A DNA stretch of 64,000 nucleotides from Levilinea sp. GTDB lineage: Bacteria; Chloroflexota; Anaerolineae; Anaerolineales; Anaerolineaceae. The number at the start of each line of letters is the position of its first letter. Position 1 is the stretch's first letter. The notes beneath the pieces were generated by a model that worked only from the letters and a program-made list of their open reading frames with translations, was not told the origin of the DNA and ran no database searches. The translations under genes were made by a program, and so were the position numbers. The stretch covers positions 248,001 through 312,000 of the forward strand of contig JARKPO010000005.1 of NCBI GenBank assembly GCA_029975215.1, read 5' to 3'. This document shows positions 25,573-34,251 of this stretch, one piece after another.

Positions 25573-26409
25573 ATGGTAATGGAAATGCCAGGTTTACCTC
25601 AAAGCCCATCGATATTTCTCGATGCCAACTCAATTCATAATGTTGCATCGTATCTGATTCAGGCTGATAGGCTACACTTACCCCCGTTTCAACCAAGAGC
25701 CAGCTTGGAAGTCGTTCGTGGAGAATTACGAAATCATCTGCCACATAACCTTGCTGACAATTTGATTAATGGATTGCGGACCCTTTCTTATTTACAAAAC
25801 CAAGTTGAGCAAAATGACGCCAGAATTTTCACATCGCGTCTAGCAATTGCTGAATTGTGGTATGGGCGGTTAGATGGACAAGCTCATATTCGTATGTCTT
25901 TGGAAGGCATCCCCTATCGACAACGGCAAAGACAATCCGACATAAGTGCTCTTGTTTTGGCTCGTTTGACCCAAACTGATTATGAAACAGTGAGCAATGA
26001 GTTAAGCAATCTAATACAAGTATGGTACTCATCCTATGGAATTGAAGTAAATTTTGTAGAAGACAATGGTGCACCTAATCCAAGAGACGTTTCAATCTTG
26101 GCTTTAGAAATTCAGAAGGTTACCTTCCTGGATGTTATTGACTGTGCACTATTATCGGGGAGTCTATCTATTCTGGCTAACGAATTTATTACTTCTGATA
26201 ATCATCTATTCTATGTAATCAACAATCTAAAGAGGCTGGCCAACATAACTGATCCCGATGAAAGAGTGCTGTGGCTAAGTGCCCAACAAGCAATAGTAGA
26301 TGCATTAAGAAGGTTGCATTTAAGCGAAACGATTACAGCCGAGGATATCTGCGAACCTCGTAGGCCAAATAGCCTTGGGGACAATATATCTGGTCTTCAT
26401 ATTTTGTAA
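25573..26409 (+). CDS. PIN-like nuclease domain protein
   Basis: This 278-residue protein shows the acidic pattern of PIN-fold nucleases in the right order: Asp17 in IFLDANS, Glu94 in AIAELW, Asp187/Asp190 in FLDVIDCALL and Asp209 in FITSDNHLF. PIN domains cut single-stranded RNA or sometimes structured DNA with metal ions. Between the first and second acidic blocks is a helical insert that is longer than in VapC toxins, and there is a C-terminal extension of about 60 residues. It has no antitoxin next to it; its neighbours are the AAA+ ATPase and NurA. The assignment is by motif order and not by database match. Confidence 0.6.
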   Translation: MVMEMPGLPQSPSIFLDANSIHNVASYLIQADRLHLPPFQPRASLEVVRGELRNHLPHNLADNLINGLRTLSYLQNQVEQNDARIFTSRLAIAELWYGRLDGQAHIRMSLEGIPYRQRQRQSDISALVLARLTQTDYETVSNELSNLIQVWYSSYGIEVNFVEDNGAPNPRDVSILALEIQKVTFLDVIDCALLSGSLSILANEFITSDNHLFYVINNLKRLANITDPDERVLWLSAQQAIVDALRRLHLSETITAEDICEPRRPNSLGDNISGLHIL

Positions 26410-26411
26410 AG

Positions 26412-27548
26412 ATGCCGAACCCGTTTACCCCCCTTCAACCTGTACTGCAAATCCTGGCAACAGAAGGTCGTGTCCTGCCAGCCACTGGTCAAGCAATGAT
26501 AGATTTAATCTCTCCGAATCTGGAAGAAGCTTATGATCGAGCAACTGGAGGTCGGACGGAAAATGTTACTAGTGTTTGGGAGGTCCGGCGTCACTTATAT
26601 CACAATTTGACGCCTATTCCACGTTCCCAAGATCATCGTTTTCGATATTTTCTAGATGGTTCAGCTAAGGTTTATTTCATCGGAACTTTGCTTGAACATC
26701 AACGGTCAAGTCCAGTACAACTTGGGCAGGTTGGCGCGGCGGCAGTCTATCGAGAGGATAATGGCTGCATTCGTAGGGCAGCAGTTGAGCATAAGATACT
26801 TCTGTTGATTGACAAAGAATCGCTTTCTGATGCCTTGTGGCAATCAGTTGAACAGGCGATTGCTCCCTTACCTAATTTCGAGCTCCGCTCATCTGCCGAT
26901 AAGCGTGATCGCTTTAGCGAAGCTCTTGGAGTGATAGAACCACGCTCACGTGGAGCACACCGGGCCAATTGGGCTATGCGTGAAATGGAGGTCGCCCTGG
27001 CTCGCAATAGACTTTGCCGGGATGATACAGAATGGCTAGTTTTGGATGGCAGTTTGGGAACCGAATATATGGATTGGAAAGGCGCACCGCTGATTGGTGT
27101 AGCGAAATCATTTCGCCGAGATACCCTCTTTGAGCTTGGCTCCGGCCCTCGTGCTACACAAATGAATTTATACTCCATGCTGGCTGGATTAGAAGTGAAT
27201 CAAAGAACTGCTGTTTTTCCTCGATGGCAAGGCCAGGATCGGGAGGGCTCAATCGTCTTTTGGTACGTTCGTATACGCCCACAACGTGGATTGGATTATC
27301 CGTTGATGGGTGTAATCAAGGTGGAAATGCCTAACCTCGGCCGCGAACCAGTTGATAGTGATCTTGTGGATCTATTGAGCAATTGCTTGATCGCAGAACG
27401 CTGTGTAACTCCCCATGGACGTGATAGTCGTTGGCATGCTCACTTATACCCTATTAGTTTAGCCGAACGCGTCATACAAGATCGCTTTTTCACTGAAGAA
27501 GTGCTCAAGGCTGCTATACGATGGCCGCAACTCGGTGTTCAATTGTAA
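26412..27548 (+). CDS. nurA: NurA-domain nuclease
   Basis: In this 378-residue protein, the first catalytic block is RYFLDGSAKV (Asp82) and the second is LVLDGSL (Asp212), as in NurA. Near the C-terminus are the strand FWYVRIRPQRG and the segment MGVIKVEMP, which match the end of the NurA fold. NurA is a metal-dependent 5'-to-3' DNA nuclease that works with the HerA hexamer in archaeal DNA end resection. The next gene is a HerA-like ATPase 11 nt downstream, as expected for a functional pair. Its presence beside two DNA methylases suggests it degrades unmodified DNA; this is inference. Confidence 0.75.
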   Translation: MPNPFTPLQPVLQILATEGRVLPATGQAMIDLISPNLEEAYDRATGGRTENVTSVWEVRRHLYHNLTPIPRSQDHRFRYFLDGSAKVYFIGTLLEHQRSSPVQLGQVGAAAVYREDNGCIRRAAVEHKILLLIDKESLSDALWQSVEQAIAPLPNFELRSSADKRDRFSEALGVIEPRSRGAHRANWAMREMEVALARNRLCRDDTEWLVLDGSLGTEYMDWKGAPLIGVAKSFRRDTLFELGSGPRATQMNLYSMLAGLEVNQRTAVFPRWQGQDREGSIVFWYVRIRPQRGLDYPLMGVIKVEMPNLGREPVDSDLVDLLSNCLIAERCVTPHGRDSRWHAHLYPISLAERVIQDRFFTEEVLKAAIRWPQLGVQL

Positions 27549-27559
27549 GAGGAGATATT

Positions 27560-29275
27560 ATGACCGAACAAGCTACTTCTACTTCGCCAAACACTGAAGA
27601 GGGTGAGGATGTTATTGGACGGGCTTCAGCAACTGAACGAGAACCCAATACAGCCGATAAATTTTCTTTCTGGATACGCCCAGGAGAGCGTCTTAATCCC
27701 TTCGATATTGTTGCTGCGGAACACTTAGAAAAAAGTAAAACCTATGGGTTGGTCACTAATATCCGTCACGTTACAGATGCAGCAGGACATCTCTCCAACT
27801 TTATCTCTAACGATTTTGGTGAGCTTGTGGATGAACCAAATACTCCACGACAGGGAGCCAATGTGGCAGATATTTCAGTATTATCGAATAATGCTGAAAT
27901 TTATATGCCAGTGCAAAGCGAAGCACGTGTTCGATTTGCAGATGAATCTGGTATTCACAATGCACTAGGCATAGACACTATGCAAGAAAAGGAGGCGCGC
28001 GAAGGGCGCAAAGTGCGCATCCCTGCAGGTGTCATTCGTATGAGCAATGGACAAGAAGCAGTTGCTTATCTCGATGTAGATTACGTCCTTGGCCCCGAAG
28101 CAGGTCACGCTAATATAAGCGGTATTTCTGGTCTGGCCACTAAAACATCATATATAACCTTTCTCATTCAATCTATTTTGCAGACTATCGCTACGGAAAA
28201 AATCGCTGTTATCTTACTTAATGTTAAGTATGATGACTTGCTTCATATTCACGAAGCCCGCCCACTCGAAGTTGGCGAAAAGGAACTATGGGATAGAATG
28301 GGCTTAAGACCCGAGCCATGGCCCGCAGACAGAGTCCATTACTTGCTACCGTGGGGGAAACAAACACAGACGACTGGTCGCCCTAATGCATTTGGCGAAA
28401 CAATTCCACCTCATAAAACCTATGCGTATGACATAAAAACTACCGCGCCAAAACTTGATCTATTGCTTTCTCATGTTCCTGATCCATGGGATACGCTTGG
28501 AGCTTTGATTGGTGAAGTCAGTCAGGGATTGCAGGGAAACGAATCAAAATGGAGGACTATTCGTTCCTGGCAAGATTTACTTACTATGCCTCCATTATCT
28601 GAGAACGGTATCCCTCAAAAATTTGGCAATATTGCAGCATCTTCTGTCGGTCGATTCTTACGTCTACTTCGCCGCTCAGTTCAAACTCGCCAGACAGGAT
28701 TATTCGTCCCGCAATTAAGTACAAGGATGACAACAATCGAAACAGAAATTGGACAAATCCAAGGCGGTCATACCTATGTGGTTGACATTGCACGTCTTAC
28801 TGATGTCGAGCAAACCTTAGTATTCGGGGATGTTTTACGAACGGTTTACGCTCTATATTCAGGAGAGACTGCATTAGAAACAGATGATGAATTACCCGGA
28901 AAGGTAATTGTATTTGTCGATGAATTGAACAAATATGCTCCTTCTCGAGGGGAGTCCGCTGACTCACCCATTGTGGAACAAGTATTGGATATTGCCGAGC
29001 GAGGTCGTTCTTTCGGTATTATTTTATTCTCAGCACAACAATTCCTGAGTGCTGTTCACCCTCGCGTAACCGGAAATGCAGCCACAAAGATTTTAGGCCG
29101 AACAGATAGCGCTGAGGTGAACGAGGGGAATTACCGGTTTTTAGATAAAGATATTAAGATGCATCTTACACGCCTAGATAAAGGCGAATTAATCCTCTCG
29201 CACCCAATTTACCGTCAGCCGGTTAAGATCCGTTTCCCACGTCCACCTTTTCAACAGGGAAGGATTAAAAAGTGA
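27560..29275 (+). CDS. herA: HerA-like DNA translocase ATPase
   Basis: This 571-residue protein starts at an ATG with AGAGGAG 7 nt upstream. The P-loop GISGLATKTS (188-197, Lys195) is a HerA-type variant. Walker B is VIVFVDELNKYAP (Asp454, Glu455), and the HerA/FtsK-type segment ILFSAQQFLSAVHPRVTGNA with the following ILGRTDSAEV is clear. Residues about 35-130 form a beta-rich N-terminal domain of HAS-barrel type. HerA forms a hexameric ring that moves on double-stranded DNA and feeds the NurA nuclease. The gene overlaps the second methylase gene (GTGA), so the motor, nuclease and methylase are made together. Confidence 0.82.
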   Translation: MTEQATSTSPNTEEGEDVIGRASATEREPNTADKFSFWIRPGERLNPFDIVAAEHLEKSKTYGLVTNIRHVTDAAGHLSNFISNDFGELVDEPNTPRQGANVADISVLSNNAEIYMPVQSEARVRFADESGIHNALGIDTMQEKEAREGRKVRIPAGVIRMSNGQEAVAYLDVDYVLGPEAGHANISGISGLATKTSYITFLIQSILQTIATEKIAVILLNVKYDDLLHIHEARPLEVGEKELWDRMGLRPEPWPADRVHYLLPWGKQTQTTGRPNAFGETIPPHKTYAYDIKTTAPKLDLLLSHVPDPWDTLGALIGEVSQGLQGNESKWRTIRSWQDLLTMPPLSENGIPQKFGNIAASSVGRFLRLLRRSVQTRQTGLFVPQLSTRMTTIETEIGQIQGGHTYVVDIARLTDVEQTLVFGDVLRTVYALYSGETALETDDELPGKVIVFVDELNKYAPSRGESADSPIVEQVLDIAERGRSFGIILFSAQQFLSAVHPRVTGNAATKILGRTDSAEVNEGNYRFLDKDIKMHLTRLDKGELILSHPIYRQPVKIRFPRPPFQQGRIKK

Positions 29276-30504
29276 AAGATCGGGAGTTCCCTGAACTTCC
29301 ACCGAAGTTCATTTACCGACCAGACTTACGTCACCATGTTACACCGAAACTTATGCGGGATGAGCCAATCCATCGCTGGTTTGTGTTTCCTCATAGTTAC
29401 TCACCGCAATTGGTCGGCGAAGTGATCAAGGAGTACCCCTTAACTAAAGGTGCGACTCTACTCGATCCATTTTTAGGTGCTGGGACAACAGTTTTGTGGG
29501 CAAAGCAAAATGGTTTTTCGGCTACTGGTACTGATTTATCACCTTTGAGTGTTTTTGTTTCCCAAGCAAAGCTTGCATCTTATGATTCTGTCGAATTGGC
29601 TTCTGCTTTGAGATACGTTTTGGATTATAAGATTGTCTCTGATGATCTAAAGCAACATCCCGAGAGGATACGTAGAGCCTTTAGCCAATGTGAACTAATG
29701 AATATTGAATCCTTGAGAAGACGCATTCAGGAATTACCACCTCATCTTTCACCTTTTTTTATTCTAGCGCTATTAAATGTTCAACAGAAACTTAGCCGTG
29801 CCGTGCCAGATGGTGGTTGGTTCCGATGGGTTGATAAAGAGGAACAGAGTTCCCAAATTTCTATTTTGTTTGCACAACAAATCAATAAACAAATTTCTGA
29901 TTTAATCAACCAATCCACACAACAGATTGGCAATTGGTCAGTATATCTATTAGATGCACGTAGGCTGAATACAATAGATGGTGTTTTCGATGCTTTAGTC
30001 ACTTCGCCACCTTATCCCAATCGTCACGATTACTCTCGTATCTTCCACATGGAGCTTCTGTCGCTTGGAGCAAGTGAAGAGGATATTTTTCGATTTCGAC
30101 ATACATCAATAAGGTCGCATGTTGAAGCACGTACCCCCGACATACAAGTGAATGGATATTATTTGCCGCCTAAATTGGAACGAACTCTAAATATCCTACC
30201 GGAAAATGCTGATCCACGAATTGCGCCGATGCTTATGGGCTATTTTGAGGATATGTATTATTGCTTGAAATCAGCCTATTCGCGGCTCAAACCAAATGCA
30301 CCTTGTGCATTTGTCGTTGGCAATGTAAGACATGCAGGAGTTATGGTACCGGTGGATGAAATATTAATTGAAATTGGTGAACAAGCAGGATTTGAATTTG
30401 ATTGCGGTTGGGTAGCTAGATTGCGTGGTAATAGTGCCCAACAAATGGCAATTTACGGGCGGGAACCTTCGAGAGAGACGATTGTTATTTTTTACCGCCG
30501 GTAA
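29272..30504 (+). CDS. Amino-methyltransferase (DPFLGAGTT / TSPPY type)
   Basis: This is a 410-residue DNA methylase. Motif I DPFLGAGTT is at residues 65-73, and catalytic motif IV TSPPYPNRHDY starts at 244. The order I then IV and the SPPY core point to an N4-cytosine or N6-adenine methylase acting on the exocyclic amino group; the sequence does not decide which. Between the motifs is a helical insert of about 160 residues. The GTG start overlaps the herA stop by 4 nt and has GGAAGG upstream. It is the second methylase in the operon. One may protect the host and the other may be part of the effector, or each may mark a different strand or site. Confidence 0.78.
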   Translation: MKDREFPELPPKFIYRPDLRHHVTPKLMRDEPIHRWFVFPHSYSPQLVGEVIKEYPLTKGATLLDPFLGAGTTVLWAKQNGFSATGTDLSPLSVFVSQAKLASYDSVELASALRYVLDYKIVSDDLKQHPERIRRAFSQCELMNIESLRRRIQELPPHLSPFFILALLNVQQKLSRAVPDGGWFRWVDKEEQSSQISILFAQQINKQISDLINQSTQQIGNWSVYLLDARRLNTIDGVFDALVTSPPYPNRHDYSRIFHMELLSLGASEEDIFRFRHTSIRSHVEARTPDIQVNGYYLPPKLERTLNILPENADPRIAPMLMGYFEDMYYCLKSAYSRLKPNAPCAFVVGNVRHAGVMVPVDEILIEIGEQAGFEFDCGWVARLRGNSAQQMAIYGREPSRETIVIFYRR

Positions 30505-30557
30505 ATCATTTGTAATTTACAAAAAAATCCTTCTTAAATTTCCCTTGAATTTTTCCC

Positions 30558-31478
30558 TTATTTATCCAATCCATTAATCGCATCCTCCAAGTCGTTCAAA
30601 CATGGTGTTGTATATATTCGGGTTGTATTCAGATTACTATGACCAAGTAGGGTGGCAACTTTATCCAGGCTTACCCCACTATCTATCAATGATTTGGCAA
30701 ATGTGTGTCGCAAAGTGTGAGGAGTTACATCTCTTAGACCAATTGACTCGGTAAAACGAGCCACCGATCGCTGTACGGTCTTGCTTTTTATTGCTTCATT
30801 TCTCTGACCCAGAAGCAAATAATCAGTATCAACATCTGGTCTGACCCGCAAATAATCAAATATCGCTTTGCGTGCCTTGACATTCAAAGGAATTTCCCTC
30901 CGCTTCGTGCCTTTCCCCTCCCTGACGATTACGCTTCCTTTTCGCTCATCCAGAACCAGATCGCTCATTCGCAACTGGATAATTTCTCCCACTCGCAGGC
31001 CTGCAAATAGAATCAATTTAACAATTGCCGCATCCCGCAGATACATCAACCGCAGGCGCGGATAGCGACGCATGGCATCATCAACCTCTTTGTCTATAGC
31101 CCTCAACAAAGCCGCCCGTTGCTTTTTATCCAGCCACTTCGGAGCCAGCGCGGCCTCCTTCACCGCCTTTACCCCCTGGACTGGATTGCGTGCATTCTTT
31201 ACATATCCGGCTTGCTCCAGCCAGTGAGCATAAGCTGCCAAAGCCGCCAGCCGGCGGTTAATTGTCTTGGGTTTGGCTGCCTGGTCAAGAAGATGTTGCT
31301 TATAATTACGTACGGCTTCGTTTGTCAGAGAAGCAGGGATCAATGCGTCCCGATAATGCCCCTCATACCATTGGGCAAATAAGCGTACATCGCCCAAATA
31401 GCCAGTGATTGTTACCGGCGAGCGATCCTCGGTCAACAAATAAGCCTGAAATTCATCCAAGTGCAGCGTGTCCGTCAT
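30558..31478 (-). CDS. Tyrosine recombinase (XerC/D-type integrase)
   Basis: This is a 306-residue integrase. The N-terminal SAM-like core-binding domain (about residues 5-95: SPVTITGYLGDVRLFAQWYE) is followed by the catalytic domain with Arg in FAGLRVGEI, the His-x-x-Arg box PHTLRHTFA, His in LLGHSNLNTT and the nucleophilic Tyr in RIYTTP. All expected residues are present, so it should be active. It probably integrates or excises this element, or resolves dimers. Start at 31478 has GGAG upstream; a frame open to 31556 also has a plausible ATG. It is convergent with the defence operon, 53 nt apart, which suggests the island was placed between the integrase and the XRE operon. Confidence 0.85.
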   Translation of the reverse strand: MTDTLHLDEFQAYLLTEDRSPVTITGYLGDVRLFAQWYEGHYRDALIPASLTNEAVRNYKQHLLDQAAKPKTINRRLAALAAYAHWLEQAGYVKNARNPVQGVKAVKEAALAPKWLDKKQRAALLRAIDKEVDDAMRRYPRLRLMYLRDAAIVKLILFAGLRVGEIIQLRMSDLVLDERKGSVIVREGKGTKRREIPLNVKARKAIFDYLRVRPDVDTDYLLLGQRNEAIKSKTVQRSVARFTESIGLRDVTPHTLRHTFAKSLIDSGVSLDKVATLLGHSNLNTTRIYTTPCLNDLEDAINGLDK

Positions 31479-31596
31479 CTTTCGATCTCCATTCTTGTCG
31501 TCTATATTTTTGCCCTTACAAGGGCAGTTTTCCGTTTCATGATCAAAGATAGCCATCCCTCACAGTGCGTGGCTCCTGGGCTTTCCTGTGGGCTCT

Positions 31597-31690
31597 TAGG
31601 ACGCCCTATGATTTTTCGGGTTTACTCCAATAGGATGCCCTAATAGGATGCCGTAGTGGGACATCCTACAAATTGCATAAGGACGCCCTA
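31597..31690. repeat. Five-copy 12-bp repeat array (TAGGAYGCCCTA)
   Basis: Copies are TAGGACGCCCTA (31597-31608), TAGGATGCCCTA (31631-31642), TAGGATGCCGTA (31644-31655), TGGGACATCCTA in inverse orientation (31657-31668) and AAGGACGCCCTA (31679-31690). The unit is itself nearly palindromic. The array lies between the RHH gene and the integrase gene, so it is a candidate centromere for the ParA/RHH pair and also overlaps the integrase promoter region. Confidence 0.7.
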
Positions 31691-31703
31691 CACAACCAAC
31701 TTT

Positions 31704-32108
31704 TCAAGATTTCCGCGCCGCCTCATCCGCCCGGCGTTTCAGGTCCAGGTTGCATTCGAACTTGGGACAGCCGGAGGCGGTCTTGTAGCCCCACAGGCTG
31801 ATCACCCCGCTCTCCAACTGGTTCACTGGCTCGTAGAGCAGGAAGGCCACCAACTGGCTAATCGGCACACCCTCTTTCTTTGCCAGGCGCTCCAGGCGCT
31901 TTTTCAAATCAACTGGCAGATCGAGATTGATGCGGTTGGGCTTGCGCTTTGCAGCACGCTCGCGCTCCTTCTTCTTGCGAGATCGTTCGGTTCGAGGTAA
32001 GCGTGCTTCATCCTGGCGGCGTTGTCCCTGTCCAAGCAGCGACTCAACAGCCGGATCGACGCCGGGCAATTCTTCAAAACTGGTTAACCCTTTTGTGTTC
32101 CTGTTCAT
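31704..32108 (-). CDS. Ribbon-helix-helix DNA-binding protein (ParB/ParG-like partner of ParA)
   Basis: This is a 134-residue protein. A flexible basic N-terminus (RSRKKKERERAAKRKP) precedes a ribbon-helix-helix core (NRINLDLPVDLKKRLERLAKKEG, shown in part), and the C-terminal tail contains two Cys (GCPKFEC). RHH centromere-binding proteins such as ParG pair with ParA ATPases in type Ib partition systems and also repress transcription. The ATG at 32106-32108 overlaps the parA stop (ATGA). The 12-bp repeats start 14 nt beyond its stop codon and are its likely binding sites. Confidence 0.65.
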   Translation of the reverse strand: MNRNTKGLTSFEELPGVDPAVESLLGQGQRRQDEARLPRTERSRKKKERERAAKRKPNRINLDLPVDLKKRLERLAKKEGVPISQLVAFLLYEPVNQLESGVISLWGYKTASGCPKFECNLDLKRRADEAARKS

Positions 32109-32878
32109 AGCCATTCCTTTACTCGTTCTAAAACTTGTAGATATCCGCCCACTCGCCGGTTGCCTTGCTCGTAACCATTCAAGGCTTTGGCATTCGGAGC
32201 GTAGTCCCATAGCGTCTTCCCGTAGCGAGTCGCCACACGGCATTGGGTATCTTGTGGGATAGGCGGCAGCACAAGCTTGCCAAAGGTTTGTGCCAGATGG
32301 ATCAGCTGCTCATGGCTTTCCAAAGTAACCCTTTCGTAGAAAGTAGGCAGGATGCCAGCCACCTGGCAGCGGCTAATTCGCTTCAATGCAGCAAGCGTTT
32401 GCAGGGCATCACGCACACCGTTCACCGCCAGCTTGTCAAGCCGGGTGGGGATGAGCAGATAGTCAGCGGCGACCAGCGCAGCAAAGTGCAAAAGATCGGC
32501 TGAAGGAGCGCAGTCCAGCAGGATCACGTCATGCGCAACGCTTTCCAGCACATCCGACAGGACGTACTCGCGCAAAGTCACGCCAGCCAGGGTTTGTTTC
32601 AAAGCGGTAGTGCTCTTGTCAGAGCGGATGACATCCAGATGATCTAATCCACTCGATGTGATGACCTGGTCGATTGGAACGCGTAAATCAGGTGAAAGCA
32701 GCCGGCGAAGGTCGTCGCTGTGCAGCAAGCCCAGGCTGTCAGCAACATTGCCTTGGGTATCCAGGTCAATTAGCAAAACGCGGTAGCCATTCCTGGCTAA
32801 TCCGGAGGCCAGGGTGACGGCAGTAGTCGTTTTCCCCACGCCGCCTTTTTGATTCAAGATCGCCATAGTCGTATGCAT
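32105..32878 (-). CDS. parA: ParA-family partition ATPase
   Basis: This is a 257-residue protein starting MHTTMAILNQ, with a GGAGGGAG site just upstream. The deviant Walker A KGGVGKTT is at residues 11-18, the A' box LLIDLDTQGN follows, and Walker B is VILLDCAPSAD. ParA drives segregation of plasmids and of some integrative elements when they replicate. It is directly coupled to the RHH gene. The upstream FtsK-like gene ends 11 nt away, so it is part of the leftward replication-partition operon. Confidence 0.85.
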   Translation of the reverse strand: MHTTMAILNQKGGVGKTTTAVTLASGLARNGYRVLLIDLDTQGNVADSLGLLHSDDLRRLLSPDLRVPIDQVITSSGLDHLDVIRSDKSTTALKQTLAGVTLREYVLSDVLESVAHDVILLDCAPSADLLHFAALVAADYLLIPTRLDKLAVNGVRDALQTLAALKRISRCQVAGILPTFYERVTLESHEQLIHLAQTFGKLVLPPIPQDTQCRVATRYGKTLWDYAPNAKALNGYEQGNRRVGGYLQVLERVKEWL

Positions 32879-32889
32879 TTTCTCCCTCC

Positions 32890-34251
32890 TCACCAGATTG
32901 ATGTGCTTGACGCGGTTTGACCGCTTTGACTGTTTGACAAGGATTTGGCATTGCTGGCAAAAGCAGCCAGCAATGCTTTCAATTTCGGGGTTATGTAGCG
33001 GGCGTTCTGGCGCGCCGGATCCTGGCGCAGCCAACCGCGTAGCTCCCAACTCTCTACCAGCGAACGCGCCCCACGCTCTGGCATTCCCCACGAAACCAGC
33101 AACGGGATGGACATCTTGCCCTCTGCTTCGCTCAAAGCTCGTTGCGCCAATTGCAACTCTTGATAGTTGAGCGCGGACCTCTGGCTACTTTGAACGAACA
33201 AGCGCTTATCCAGGTAAAAGGTCTGCACCAATCCCCAACGATCGGTGCATGCCAGGCCAGGCCGACTCTCCGGAATACGCACTGCCTCCGGGCAACCCAT
33301 CGCCCGGGCGGCCTCCAGGCTGCGCACCCGAAAGCAGATCGCCGCACTCACCTGGTCACGCACCCGCCCTACCACTTGCTTGGTGAAATCCTGGGCGGCA
33401 AACACCAGGTGGACGCCGAATTTACGCCCACGCCAGCCCAACTCTGCGACCCGATTAGCAAAATTGCTCTTGGGACCGCCCAGGGTCGTCATCAGGGCGC
33501 TGAACTCATCCAGCACGACCAGCAGCCGGGGGAGCGGGTCACTTCCATGCCGGACGATTGTCCGGTTATACTCTTCCAGGCTTTCAGGATAGCCATCCAT
33601 TTGCATATATAGTCCTGCCCGATGGTCGCACTCGCCGAGGGCACGCTCGACTGCCGCTTGAGCTGTTTGCGGCGTGATTGCGATTGGAGCCAACAAAGTC
33701 CGATGGTTTGCCAGCATCGGGAAGGTGGCGCCGTCCAGATCAACCAACAGAAGCTGAGCGCCTTCGGCAAGCGCCTGGTAAGCCAGTAAACGCAGAAATA
33801 CTGACTTTCCGGAGCCAGTCTTTCCTGCTACGAGTAAATGACCAAGCTTCGACCAGGGTTGACTGATCGTCTCACCGCTATGGTTGACACCCAACTGCAC
33901 CCAGCTATCTGTAACACCGGGGAATGGTATCAACTTAGGTAGCCGTGGCAGCGGTGAGAGTGGGATGGCGTAGCGCAGCCCATTCGAGTTAGAGAGGAAC
34001 ACCGGCAGCCCCTGCAAATCGGTGCTCAGGTGATGCAGCAGTTCGGGTGTGGTGTAGGCTTCCAGCCGCCTGACGCGGGGCAGATCCAGAATGGCAAAGA
34101 GCAGCACCATGCCCTGGGTCGAGGTGAGCAAAAAATCAGCAAACGCCGCTTCCAGTCCGCGCTGTTGCAGTACCTGCGGTAGCCGCTTTGCAACGATCTG
34201 CGCCTGGAGCTGGTAACGCCTGGATATGAAGTTGTTGGTTTCAAACATCAT
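32890..34251 (-). CDS. FtsK/TraB-like DNA translocase
   Basis: In this 453-residue protein the Walker A GKTGSGKS is at residues 143-150, Walker B VVLDEFSAL is near 246-254, and the FtsK-type segment GRKFGVHLVFAAQDFT lies after it. A C-terminal winged-helix-like region of about 60 residues precedes a Ser-rich tail. FtsK-like ATPases in elements without a full type IV channel can transfer double-stranded DNA (TraB of Streptomyces); in others they act as coupling proteins. This element also has a VirB4-like ATPase, so a coupling role is plausible. The start at 34251 is preceded by GGAGAAG and overlaps the lipoprotein gene by 11 nt. Confidence 0.75.
   Translation of the reverse strand: MMFETNNFISRRYQLQAQIVAKRLPQVLQQRGLEAAFADFLLTSTQGMVLLFAILDLPRVRRLEAYTTPELLHHLSTDLQGLPVFLSNSNGLRYAIPLSPLPRLPKLIPFPGVTDSWVQLGVNHSGETISQPWSKLGHLLVAGKTGSGKSVFLRLLAYQALAEGAQLLLVDLDGATFPMLANHRTLLAPIAITPQTAQAAVERALGECDHRAGLYMQMDGYPESLEEYNRTIVRHGSDPLPRLLVVLDEFSALMTTLGGPKSNFANRVAELGWRGRKFGVHLVFAAQDFTKQVVGRVRDQVSAAICFRVRSLEAARAMGCPEAVRIPESRPGLACTDRWGLVQTFYLDKRLFVQSSQRSALNYQELQLAQRALSEAEGKMSIPLLVSWGMPERGARSLVESWELRGWLRQDPARQNARYITPKLKALLAAFASNAKSLSNSQSGQTASSTSIW

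Noticed and set aside
30505-30557. Terminator between the second methylase and the integrase
   Set aside because: A weak GTAAAT/ATTTAC stem is present, but the A-run and T-run are on the wrong sides for either gene.
31597-31690. CRISPR array
   Set aside because: Repeats are 12 bp, partly inverted and unevenly spaced; they fit protein-binding sites.
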